Source of the DNA: Collybia mongolica
Lineage: Eukaryota; Basidiomycota; Agaricomycetes; Agaricales; Clitocybaceae
Assembly (NCBI GenBank): GCA_013420905.1
Contig: JAAXNY010000006.1
Coordinates: forward strand, 558,001 to 622,000
Reading direction: 5' to 3'
DNA length: 64,000 nt
The notes beneath the pieces are model-generated. The model was not told the DNA's origin. It was given only the letters and a program-made list of their open reading frames with translations, and did not search any database. The position numbers and the translations under genes were made by a program. This document shows, piece by piece, positions 51,470 through 62,389 of this stretch. The first letter of the stretch is position 1. Each line of letters begins with the position of its first letter.

Positions 51470-52763
51470 TCAGATACCCGCACCACCTGTGACTTCAAGT
51501 GTATGACCAGAGACATAGGACGCCAGCGGCGAGGCCAGGCTACGACGTGTGATAAGAAAGAGAATACCCCGAATTCAAGAGATACACGCACAAGAGCACC
51601 GATCCCGCAGCTTCATCAGTGGAACCCCCTCGCCTTAACGGAATGTTAGGATATGCCTCCGTATTGGGCGTGGGATCCTGAGGACGAGCTGCTCCAGGAA
51701 CGCCAAGTGCGACTTTCTTGCCATCAATCTCAATAGTCGCACCACCCTCCTTCGCTGCCGTTAGCCTAAATATTATTTAATTCTGTCAGTACTGTGATAG
51801 GATAGGCACCCACCTTGTGTGAATAAGGCCGAACGCGACGGTGTTGGCACGGACCCCGAATGGGCCCCATTCCTTTGCGATGGTTTTTGTGAGCCCGAGG
51901 ACGGCAGACTTAGCCGCGGCATAGTTAGCCTGGCCAACGTTCCCGTGCAGGCCTGATGTTGATGATACGTTCACGATGGATCGGTTTTCGCGCGCATCAG
52001 GCTATGTGGATGTTAGAGCGATATCCTGTTGATAGAGGGAAAGGCGGGAGCAGACCTTGACGCGGAAGTAGAGTGCGGCTTGTCGAATGAGACGGAATGG
52101 GGCCCGGACGTGGATCTTCATGATGATATCAAAGGTCTCGTCCGGGGTTGTGTGGAGCATCTTGTCAAATGTGAAGCCGGCTATTGCCACGTCAATGCAT
52201 TGCGTTTCAGAAAGACAATCTTGCAGACTCACCATTGTTAATGATATGGTTGATTTTGCCGAATTTTCTGGTTCGGGTTGTGTTAGAAAGGGGCGGGTGA
52301 GAGGTGAGGAACGCACTGCACTGTCGCGTCGACAATCTTCTTTGGGAAATCATCCGCCCCGACATCGCCTGCAACCCCGATCGCGTCACCACCCGCTGCC
52401 TTGATCTCATCAACGACCGCGGTCAAGCGTTTCTCATCAATGCTGTGCTCCAAACTCAGCTAGAATCCACAGTTTCCGGTCGAAGGACGTACTCGCTGAC
52501 GACTACTTTTGCACCCTCCTTTGCAAAGAGGAGGGCTGTGCTCCGGCCTATTCCCTATCAAGGACGGTTGAGACTTCTGTCAGCAAGTCCACTATACATA
52601 TATACGCACCTGCCCAGCACCTTGGGAAGAAGTAGCTGTCAGGGCAACAAATGTATGGAACGGCTCGACACATACCTGTGATGATAGCAACCTCTCCGGC
52701 CAACAACCCTCGCCCATGGGCATTGGAGATATGTCTGGAAACTTGTGACAGACGGTTAGCCAT
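51470..52763 (-). CDS. Short-chain dehydrogenase/reductase (FabG-like)
   Basis: Classical SDR of about 280 residues, ATG at 52761-52763, stop at 51470-51472. The NAD(P)-binding glycine motif TGAGQGIG is assembled across two tiny introns (ITG|AGQ|GIGR). Further motifs: AGDVGADDF, INHIINNAGFTFDK (NAG motif), VNVSSTSGLHG with the catalytic Ser, YAAAKSAV (Y-x3-K), and a C-terminal SGHTLEVTGGAGI, typical of 3-oxoacyl-ACP-reductase-like SDRs. Introns around 52.24 and 52.31 kb close in frame. Likely a cytosolic or mitochondrial oxidoreductase; substrate unknown. All catalytic residues are present, in contrast to the SDR remnant at 58.6-59.6 kb. Confidence 0.9.
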
Positions 52764-53524
52764 GTTATCAGGTCGGTTCGACTCTCGCGACGGTGCTACG
52801 TTGGGAAAATAACAAGAAAGCTCACTGTGCTGTTTTGTATGGTGGATCCGGGTAAGCCGGGCTTAACGCTTACCGGTTTCTCAGATTTGCTGATTCCCCT
52901 GTGGGAAAAACATTCGTATACCCGCATCATATGTCTTTTACCGTGACAGTCATACGGTCAATTTATGTATATTCGCTAATTTCGATGTTCCAGTCCAGGC
53001 CATAAAGACCCTCTATGTATCTAGGTCTTCAAACGTTACTCTTCACATTGTATTGTCCCGCATTAACGGACCCCCCGGGGCCGAGTACTGGGCGTAATGA
53101 GCCACACGTTTTACCGAGCCAGGAGAGGCCCAGTAGTCACAGTAATGTGCAATCGGGAGCCCAGTTAGTTGACGTTGTTGGAAAGTGGGGTGCCTTTACC
53201 TGAGCTCGATGGTAAGACACCAGTGAGGCTGGTGGGCGACGACGGTGATACCCGTGACCAGTGTATTCCTGCTTCATCGGCATACTAGCGTGAAGTTGGT
53301 CCGTGTTGCAGGGCGATTGTGACATGTAGCACAAGACGTAGGATTGGCCATTGAGTCTTCTATATTCGACGGGTTTGCCGGTGGGTGAAGAGGGTAATTG
53401 GGGGTTAGAAGTAAGAAACTTGACGGAGTAGAATTCGTAAAGAGTATAGTCGGGGATAATTATCAAAGCGTTGCGCGCGGTGTGTAAGGAAAGGCCTATA
53501 TGACTCTTGATGAATGTGGATGTA
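52764..53524. other. 760-base intergenic region
   Basis: Promoter side of the SDR gene and 3' side of the GTPase fusion gene. A long minus-strand frame at 53137-53568 runs into the fusion gene's end in another phase and has no motif; taken as chance. Confidence 0.45.
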
Positions 53525-56439
53525 CTAAGGGTACCAAACCGTATTGCTCGGAGTCGAGCCTCCTGCAATACTTAGCTGAACAAGTTTGCTTATTCCATCA
53601 TCAAAATCAGTCAATAATCTGTCTTCAATTTCCTCATCTTGACTGCCTAACCTCGCAGCTGGGGTTTTGGCCGTGGTCTGTAGCTGAAAGTCCGTCAACG
53701 CATCGCTCGTGTCTTCACTCAAAAATCGATGTATTGCTGGATTGTATAGCTGATGCGAATTCACGTCGGGATGATAGTTAGGCAGATTGGGCAACCTTTT
53801 TTCCCGACTGGCAGTATATGTGCCGAGGGCGTGTACATTTGCTTCGGGAGCCTCCACATAGGATCTCCGCCGAGTGCGCTGGCTCGATCTCGTTGTACGC
53901 TTTGCGCGCGCAGGTTTCTTGGAGCTGGGCCCCGGTGCATCCGTGCCCGGATCCCCTGCTTGTACAGGTTTTGGGATATGAGGGGTGTAGATGCCCACGA
54001 CGGGCTTACTACTACTCTCTGGGACGTCTTGAACTCGAAAGAAGTTCAATAAACGTGATGACTTCTTGCTGGTCGGGCCTCTGAGTGCAACACGGATGGC
54101 GTATTGGAAGAGTTCCCTGACACCCTCCCCGGTCCTGGCGGAGCATTCAAGGTAGTGCTGTGCGCCTATCCCAAGTGCAACAGCCTTCCCCTAAGCAGTA
54201 GAAATTGCAGTTCAGAGTCTGCAGCGTTAGCATAATAATGACACACCTCATCGGAAGTAATAGGCCGTTGACTCATCCGACGGAGCTCTTCAATTACACG
54301 AGGGTCACGCCGAAGATCCTTCTTGCATCCAACAAGAATAATTGGCAAGTTGTGACAGAAGTGATTAATTTCAGAAATCCACTAGGAATGAATGATAGGT
54401 GAGAAGGGCAGATGTATGTCAATATAAAGTCCACAAGGACCTCAGAAGGCAAGCTATACGAACTTTTTCCATTACATTGTCAAGGGAATCCGGTGTGTCG
54501 ACCTTGAAGCAAATGAGGATGACATGCGAGTCTGGATATACGATGGGTCGGAGACGATCGTAATCTTCCTGACCTGGCGTATCCCACATCGCTAACTCGG
54601 TAGTTCGACCGTCAACTTCAACGCCAGTATGGTATTGATCAAACAAACTATTGGGTGGAGACTATGAGGGACGAGAAAAGAGGGCAAGTGTGAGTTGAGT
54701 GGATGGCCCGAGTATAAAACGGAATCATGGATTCGGGTTTAGGCACGGACGAGAAAGGAATCCTCACCTCCAGGAATACTCCCTTAGCAAATAGGTGCAA
54801 CAGACAACTCTGGACAGCACAAAAACAAAATTAGTAATCGTCGACACAAGCACGATCTCCACAACAGCGTTAGATATGTGAACGATTTTCTAACGTTCGT
54901 CATGATAGGGCCGTTAAAAAGGACCCACCTTTCCACATAGACCATCTCCAACAACTACAAGCTTGATTTTCTTCCTGCTTTTGGGCTTCGGGGCCCTTTT
55001 GGAGGCAGCCGTATTGCTCTTAGGCTCCTTCAATGGTTTCTCCAGCTTACTGGAGGGGGTAGGAGCTGCTGTATCCTTCTCTTCCAATTTTCCGGCTACT
55101 GACGCTGCATCTTCAGAGCCACCACCTTCATTGTCCGTTAGGCTATCGTATTCCTCATAATGTGACGCCGATCGCGAACTGGGAACCAATTTCTTAAAAT
55201 CGTCGCTTGACGCCTGACCCCAAGAGAGTGGTAGAAGTTCTTCTGCACTTGGTCTTGAATAAAATGGTGTGATTGCACGAAGCTTCCTTTGATGTACTCA
55301 TAGACACTTACCTCCGAAGGAGTCCAATGACGGCTCTAAGGCCTTCCCACCAGCAAGGAGCTTTGGAACCTTTTATATTGACACGTCTTGCCCATGTTAG
55401 GGTACCCGCAAGGATTGCCTCTCCCAAATAGTCTACACCTTGTATATCCAGGACAACATCTGGAGTTCCAGCATCAGTGTTGTCAGGAGGCACCAAATCG
55501 ATACCGATGTCTTTGAGAATGCCTTCCAAGCCCCGGAACAGCTTCGTTGCTACCGAACCATGGCTTGGATGATAGGTCCTGCGCCAAAAAGTGGACAGCC
55601 GAAGAATACCCCCCAGATATCGGATTGCTATAGCGCCCGAATGCGTCGTCGTTCCACTTGGCATAGTATTCATTAATTAGAAAAGGCATAAAGGGGTCAC
55701 GGCCACAGGTCGACTTACTCGCAATCAATGATAAAGAGCAGCTTTTCAATGATGCTGCCGCTCCCATCGCTATCTACATATCCTAGCTCTTTGGGTCGTG
55801 TAGACTCAACCAAATTTCCAATCTCATGTTCGGAGAGAAATGCGGCAGCAAGGTGCCTTTTGTATTCCCATTCTTTAGAACAAGGTCCGTCGCACTCCCA
55901 GAGTGCTAATATTGCTTCTTGCGACTCTCCTCCGCGTCTAAGCTCTTTGTTCAAGAGAAGTAACTGGCGTAGGCCAGGATATAAGCCTAGCAGCATTATG
56001 ATGCAGTTGAAGGCCTGAAGTCGCGTTTCGGACGCTTCGGAGCTTCGCCACGATATTCGGGTTAGAGTATTGTCGAGCTTCCAAAATAATTAGCCCACCG
56101 AAGTGTATAATGTACTAGCTCAATGCAATACTTCACTACGGGCAAAGTCCATGACACGACCACCTTGTATTTCCTACTGCGATACAGTTCCACAAGTTTT
56201 GACAAAGTTTGATCCTTGTCCCCAAAGGCCTCCTGAATGCGTTGAGTCATTGCCTCTGGGCCCAATCCTAGATGTTGTGCAATTTGATCCGCTTTCTTCG
56301 CAAGTCGTTCTCCAACGTCTGAATATAATTGATGTAATAAGGTGCCAGGCCCAAGATTCTGGCGAAATGCGATCGTCGTGTTGCCTCGGGTGGTGAGAGC
56401 GAATGGTGTGGATTCATCTCGTACATGAATAAGGGCCAT
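53525..56439 (-). CDS. fusion protein: unknown helical N-terminal region + divergent Rho-family GTPase + long tail
   Basis: Eight exons (56439-56099, 56042-55719, 55656-55312, 55253-54929, 54809-54768, 54661-54464, 54381-54247, 54190-53525) total 2,376 nt, exactly 792 codons. Residues ~1-340 are helical and unrecognised ([50 protein letters not shown]). A charged Ser/Glu/Lys linker (~345-430) leads straight into a Rho-like domain: P-loop [14 protein letters not shown], switch [38 protein letters not shown] with the Rho insert [13 protein letters not shown], and [11 protein letters not shown]. The exon carrying the P-loop has no Met before it, so the GTPase cannot start independently there. 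The ~180-residue tail is basic then acidic and ends TVWYP without a CAAX box. Probably a scaffold-linked switch; function unknown. Confidence 0.78.
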
Positions 56440-57041
56440 GCCCAATTATCCGTGGGCTTCAGTAAACCTGCACCGTTGTCTGTGTTATATATTTTAGTAG
56501 ATGAAAGGAAATGTGAGACTGACAAGATACTCAGAATAACAGCAAAGTATTTACCCTGAAGGCAAGTCAATCACATGTGGCTGGCATGTGGCCTGCACCG
56601 CTAGTGCCAGGCGCTTACGGTAGGACTAATGACTTCTAGGCTAGAAGCCAGTACGGGCACAGGATTATGGCAGGGTCCAGGAACCTCCTTCGCCCACTCT
56701 TCCCTTCTGAACTGGGGAATATTGAAGATCTTTTGCAACAGCCACGCATTAAAAAAGCGTTGAATCACGGTAGAATATAACGGTGATGGACACTGCTATA
56801 AATTTTGGTTCATCTTGGGTTGGCCTCGTCAATTCCTAACCGTAATATTTGTAGCTCCGATTCCACACCAACCTGTGGCTGTGCACTATCATCAGCACCA
56901 GGCGTCTTTCTGTCAAACGGGGCTGTCCCTCATGCTTTTACAACGTGCCTCTCATAATTCCCTTTTCCATGACAGAGCCGTGAAACACTTTGCTTGTCCT
57001 TTTGGCAGCTACCTGACCAACTGATTCTTGTAACGTGTGCA
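56440..57041. other. divergent promoter region
   Basis: About 600 bases between the fusion gene (minus) and the membrane protein gene (plus). A minus-strand frame continues upstream of the chosen fusion start (56.57-56.27 kb), but in the wrong phase for the conserved-looking N-terminus; an extra 5' exon cannot be excluded. Confidence 0.4.
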
Positions 57042-58262
57042 ATGTCGGAAGGTGTTGGTCCTTTTATCGCTTGCCCTACAGGCGGCGGTCCACCGTTGAA
57101 CACGGATATAGGCGGGATTGGCGTTCGAACGTCATTCTATCTGCAAACTCTTTTGCTTGGTGCGTTAATTATCATTCGCCACAAGAGTGACTTGCGATCT
57201 GACGGTATCAATTATTAGCTTGTTTGTTCGCGAGATCCGGTACTCTCAGCGAGATATCTGGAGCACTCTATACCCTGATTGCGACCAACTTAGCTTTGGT
57301 AGTCACCTCGCTCATCTTAGGGTTGAAGCCATCCCCGGAGATTAGTTTTCATGAGTGTGTCCATCATTCCACTCCAAACGTGGGCCATGTGAAGACTTAC
57401 AATGCACAGCGCACTCGTGGTATTCTATTTGTTACACCTATCTTGGACTACTATCTTTTTCTGCCTGCCAGCTTGCAATCGGTTTGCCGAAGATCTCAAG
57501 TTCCTTAAACTTTGGTCTATTGTCCAAAGCTATATGGTCTTCACATTTGCGTTTGCCCTCCTTGCAAGAGCGAAGTCATTCGGAAGAAGCCCAGGGTGCA
57601 ACAGAAATACTGTGCTAGTCATATTTAGACCTTTCCCGGTGTTCAATGCTGGCTTGATTGTTTGCTGGGTGCTAGTTGTCGCCGTGGTTTCAATCTATAC
57701 CCTAATCCTGGTAAAGGAGTACATTCCATCACCACCAAAGCGCTGGCGCCAACTTTGGAAACGCACGAAAAAGAAACCAACTGACCTCGTCACATCTGAT
57801 CCTGGAGTGTTTGGCCTCACAAGGCTCCCACAGGAGCCAGTTATTGAGCATCCCAGCCATCCAAGCTCGAAACCTGAGCAGGTGATTCTTGATTTCTCAC
57901 CGAATTCATTACATGCATCACTAATATCGATGGTGCGTAGGAAGCTCGATATCGTGTCCATATCGCTTGGGATGTGATGATAGAACTCATTGTCGTCACT
58001 GTCCTGTGGGCACTCTGTGTGATGAACACTGAACTTCTCATCAAATGGAATCGGTTTGAGGTCTCCGGCGCTTCTACCTCCGAATGGCAATTTGGGCAGG
58101 TACGACTCATAACTCTGCGAGTGTGCAGTACATCTTATCACTAATACCATATGAAAGGTACTACCGATGTTTCTAATTACTCTACCCCTTGTCAATGTAA
58201 TCGGCGCGTTCAGGGAATTTGGTATTCGACCTTTCCCAAATTCTATTCAACATCAGGATTAA
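57042..58262 (+). CDS. multi-pass membrane protein, conserved hypothetical
   Basis: Starts MSEGVGPFIACPTGGGPPLN, then DIGGIGVRTSFYLQTLLL, a segment I associate with a family of mushroom membrane proteins that begins CPTGGGPP...GIGVR-x-SFYLQ. Hydrophobic helices follow: YTLIATNLALVVTSLILGL, ALVVFYLLHLSWTTIFFCL, LWSIVQSYMVFTFAFALLA, NAGLIVCWVLVVAVVSIYTL, MIELIVVTVLWALCVMNTEL and LPMFLITLPLVNVIGAFREF, about seven in all. A basic loop (PPKRWRQLWKRTKKKP) lies between helices. Five exons; introns such as gtgatt...gcgtag and gtacga...gaaag keep frame; stop at 58260-58262. Transporter or sensor role possible; nothing specific is visible. Confidence 0.75.
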
Positions 58263-58574
58263 ACACGGTGTGGAGGGCAGATCAGCATCAATCTGAGCGA
58301 TGTATGCGTCGACGCCAGACACCGTCTTGACAGTTCCAAATCATGTGGCAGAAAAACAAGTACTCCATTCACGTTTTCAATGTCCTATCAGTATTTGTCC
58401 TCGTAGCCTTATATGGAACTCTCACGATTTTGCGATCGCGAACACAGATAGTCTCCAGTCTCCCATTGATTCGGGCCCCAGCAATCAAACTTCTCAAGTG
58501 ATCATTTTCAACTAGTACTTTTTTTGCAACATTTATATCCTCTACTAAAGTCTACAATTTATCGGGCGCCAGTG
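58263..58574. other. convergent 3' flanks
   Basis: Non-coding spacer between the membrane protein gene and the SDR pseudogene; no motif in any frame. Confidence 0.5.
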
Positions 58575-59612
58575 TCAAATTATTACCAGGACAGTTTCCG
58601 TAGGCTTAATTGCCGACCACTTAACGCCCTTCATCCACAACAACCTCCATTCATCTTTATCATAGCGCTCTGGAGAGCTTCGGTCCGTATTCATCATGGT
58701 ATGATACCCACTCTTCTCGGGATGGATCCTACCCAGGCTCAGATGAGCCAGATCCCTGCCTGCCTCGGCCGACTTCTTCAAGGTCGCTGCGTGCGTCAGG
58801 ACCGGCCGCAGGGGGTTCAGTACATACTTCATCATCGCCCCCCACAATTTTGGGACACCCTCTGCCATGGCTCTGGAATCTGGGATTCCGCCGGGGTCCG
58901 AAGCAATGATCGTCACGCTCCTGAAATCGGAATTCTACTTGGGAGGCGTCAGATTTGTGAATGGATGTCATGCCCGCAACGTACCTTCTGCAGTTGTCGC
59001 GTCAACTAATACCCGAATATAACGACACAGTTTCGACAGCCCAAAGCTCTAGAATCCACGGCCCTCCTCGCTGGGGGCACATTTTTCAGGTTTCGCGAGC
59101 TTCCCGACGTCTCCAGGAAATGCTGGAGGAGATTGTGCCAAGGTACTCTTCCCTGGGTAATGGCTATCGGAGGAGAGAACCACGATCAGCCCATTGCACT
59201 TGTTGATTCTTCCGTATAGCTACAAAACGAACAAAAAATGCGCCTGGTGATTAACCTGAAATGAGAGTTCGTATCCATCGCTCGTGAACTAGAGCCCATT
59301 CGTGATAGACCACGCGAAGGCGTTTGCACACGATCGTCGAAATTGCAAGAAGCTCGCCTGAGACCACCTTGCCCACTATTGTCGACGCGAAAATGCGGAC
59401 TGAGTCGAGAGACGTAAGGTCGAGGGTATGAGTGGAATATTTGGCATTTGGAAATGCAGCGATTACTTTCACCGAGCTTGGCTGTGTTGGTGTTAGAGGG
59501 ACCTTCGTTGCGTATGCTGCCTGGTGGCCCGGGAAGTCCTTAGCGCAGTCTTCACATAGACGAGACCGAGAGTAGTGTTGGCACCAGTGGGCACGATGGT
59601 CCCTGCCGACAT
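58575..59612 (-). pseudogene. short-chain dehydrogenase (retinol-dehydrogenase-like) pseudogene
   Basis: An SDR can be followed from TIVPTGANTTLGL (glycine motif, near 59.6 kb) through HTLDLTSLDSVRIFA, DGYELSFQVNHQAHFLF, IVVLSSDSHYPGKS and FGLSKL to DPGGIPDSRAMAEGVPKLWG and SPERYDKDEWRLLW, stop 58575-58577. It is interrupted by a phase change after VKTALR, by an extra A in the AAA of the expected VCN-A-F stretch (~59.32 kb), and by in-frame TAGs before FTSDGYEL, after HFLFVL, and just before SFGLSKL (where relatives I remember have Gln). The catalytic Tyr of Y-x3-K reads Phe (FGLSK), and the first glycine motif has TGANTTLG. Clearly dead, but recent enough that most of the protein is still readable. 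No intact paralogue of this subtype is in the window. Confidence 0.85.
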
Positions 59613-60174
59613 TGGAGTAGTGATAGAGGGTTGATCGTTTGAAACAGTTGATAATCTCCCGTTCTCGTGTTGTTCTCGTGCATGCTTATGATGAAATGAG
59701 TCACTAGCGCATCGCAACTTTCACGGCCGTTAACACTCGGAATATCGTGTTTACCGCCTGAGTAGGCTTGGTACAAGCAGTTGCACGCTATCTTTGTCGA
59801 TTGCCCGTAGACATTGTGGGTCTGGGTCGGTAAATACACATTCAGAGTGGTATATTTTCCAATTTTAAACCCAGTTGGAAATCACAAATTTTGGAGCAGA
59901 ATGCGCGCTCAACATGGGATGTATATAGTATGTGCAGTGACCAACAGACGAGTTATTAGCTTGTTGAACGTTGAAATTTCGAAAACCCCGGAGACAGTAG
60001 CCCGACGATTCCCTTACGTTCGATGGTCACGGAGACAGAAATGGAAATCTATAATAATAAATGGCGATTTGATTATTTTATTGCTCGAATGTGGCTAAAA
60101 CTCTTCACATTGAAAATTACGAGGGTAACAGAATCATTATGGGCTCTATGCAGGGTTCAAGTCTTGGTACAGAT
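59613..60174. other. 560-base intergenic region
   Basis: Upstream flank of the SDR pseudogene and downstream flank of the caleosin gene; nothing recognised. Confidence 0.5.
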
Positions 60175-61031
60175 TTACGATGGCATCTTTCTACCAGAAA
60201 GTCGGTAAAAGATAGACCCCTGTTGCAGCTTTCAATACAAATAGGGAGGCGGCGGCGACATCACGTACATTATAGACTGCACGAATGTCTTCCTTTTTCA
60301 TGCGACCATCGGCGGGCCAGAGCATGAGATAGGTTGCAAACCATTCAAATGCAGCGGCAAACCATCCAAACTATTATTTGTTCGAATCAGCCACATATAT
60401 GCGCATAACCCAAAGCGAGTCATACCGGGTCAAAGGGATTTCTGTTGCCATGAACCATACGGACACCTTCCTGGAAAGTAAGATGTGTATGTGGTTCGGA
60501 AGAATAAAGGTTGAAGACGTAGTCGAAATGCTGCGAATCGAATTCTCCAAGATGGTTATAAGACTCGGAATCTGAACCATGTTTTCCCTAAAACATGGGT
60601 TAGCTCCAATTAGTACGCCAAAGCCAAAATCAAATGAACGAACCCTGTGCATATTCTTAACTTTAAGACGGAAGAAGGGATCAGGGAGGAGCGTTCCAAA
60701 GGTCACCCAACTACACATTGGGTCAAGTGAGTTTCAGCGTATGGACTACTCTTTTACATACGAAAATCCCCCATGAATGATCAAAGTAGCCACGATGGAC
60801 AGAAAAATGCCAAATCCAATTGAGCGGAAACCCACAAAACTAGGAATTATCATATTAGCTCGGTCCGCCCTTGGAATATAGTTGGAGGGGAATGTACGTG
60901 TCCAACGGCCAAATGATACCATCCATGTCGCGATCGAAGAACGTTACATGCTTTTGAAGAGCTGTGTTCTCCGTTCCAGGCGTATATCCATTACCTGGAG
61001 CAGGAGATGAAAAGTCTTTAGGGCGAGGCAT
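60175..61031 (-). CDS. Caleosin / peroxygenase-like lipid-droplet protein
   Basis: Six exons (61031-60898, 60839-60762, 60710-60645, 60587-60426, 60371-60269, 60219-60175) give 195 residues, frame closed. An EF-hand calcium loop, FFDRDMDGIIWPLDT, sits at about residues 30-45, preceded by QKHV with a conserved His. Then comes FVGFRSIGFGIFLSIVATLI, the hydrophobic stretch, with the second heme-ligand candidate His in LIIHGGFS. PDPFFRLKVKNMHRGKHGSD includes the proline-knot-like turn. The C-terminal half has GEFDSQHFDYVFNLYSS, EGVRMVHGNRNPFDPFGWFA and LMLWPADGRMKKEDIRAVYN. Caleosins are calcium-binding, heme-dependent peroxygenases on lipid droplets or ER that oxidise unsaturated fatty acids. 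Key His and Asp residues appear intact. Confidence 0.9.
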
Positions 61032-62389
61032 TGTAATTGCAGAGGAATTTTGGTAAAAGTGAAAGTCGAAAAGGAAAAAGCGTCAGACGCGCTGAAGAAG
61101 TGTCGTCATATATAATCCCGTGATTCAATAAAGCGGTACACTCCGCGATTTCCATATATAGTAACCACGATTCAAATCCCAGCCCTCCCCCAAGACTTGG
61201 CACACAAGTAGACCGGTGACCGACCCCCTATGTGACAAGATTTGTGAGCAACTCATACACAGGTTTCGCCTCATTAATAAGGAATGGTCACGAGTCTAAC
61301 ACAAAAAATGGTCAACAGAAAAAAAGAGTCGTGGTTTCGAACGGCCATACGTCTGTGAGGTGACGCCCTCGTCTTGTACTTTTCAAATCACATGTGCCTC
61401 GTACATTGAATATATCCAGTAGGAGCGAGATTTACCAGTGGGCAGCATCGCATCCATTTAACCCAAGTAGGACGCAAGTCCCAGAGGGATATCGTAAGAC
61501 CCGGACAGAGACGGACGTCCAATACATTTTCTGGAATAATGTCGGGGTCCCGGTCAAAGATTTGAGGGGAGATCAAGCTATAAGTTAATGGGTCTTCCTG
61601 TGTAGGGCTTCCTGGGAAAGGGTTGGCAAGTCTCAAAGGAACACTTCTACCCCTTTGCCAGTGAGACCGGCGGCAGTAGAGAGGTTTCAAAACGACTGGC
61701 CACATCGGGTAGATATGCCGAAGAAAAAGCTGGAGGGGTGAGTACAACTTGATGTGTGTGCAAAACAAGGCAAGAATCCTTACCATAAGCGGATATGAAC
61801 AAGGGTACGCATTCTATCTGTAAGAAGCATCATAGTCGCTTTGAATATGGTGGCTTGATTTCTGCAAGCGGAAAGGCCATCCTCGCAGACGGGGACGCGT
61901 CCGACATCTTCGCACTCTGTCATGGATAGAGACTAGGTCGTTTCTGATAGATGGGGTCGTCAATAGTGACGAAAATCTGCTGTGCGTGTGTTGTATATTA
62001 CCTTGTTATACCCAAAACAGGAGTCAAGGCTCCCCCAGGGAGAGCTGAGGCTTCTCGCACCCTTGCGGTGAGTAACATTTTGTGTATCTTGCGTTCCCTT
62101 CGGTCGATGCGTTTGCTTCGTTCATTGAGAATTCGAGCTAGATTACTGGTCTATGAGTGATAGTATTTAACAGTGTGAAGTAAGGTGTTGATCGAAGAAG
62201 CATACCCTGTTGCTGTCTTGACAGGTATGAGGTCCTAGACTTACATAAGTTCTGGAAATTAGACTTGTCGAGTTGACTGCTGACAGTAGCCGGCAAGGGA
62301 AAGAAGCAAGAAACATAGGTGTCATTGGTCTTCAAGGTGCTACCATTGTTTGAATTTCGAGACAATCCTCAATTGGCCTCCAGCTACAC
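61032..62389. other. 1.36 kb without a supported gene
   Basis: Minus-strand frames at 61388-61786 and a possible ATG at about 61.92 kb (M-T-E-C-E-D-V) can be linked by an intron-like gtaagg...ctccag, but the joined frame soon stops. No domain recognised. The caleosin promoter lies at the left end and the YFH7-like 3' flank at the right. Confidence 0.45.

Noticed and set aside
53137..53568. 143-codon minus-strand frame beyond the fusion gene's stop.
   Set aside because: In a different phase from the GTPase tail, with no motif; most likely 3' UTR.
61388..61786. 132-codon minus-strand frame, considered as a cytochrome P450 fragment.
   Set aside because: No heme-binding Cys motif or ExxR could be found, and splicing upstream gives a stop.
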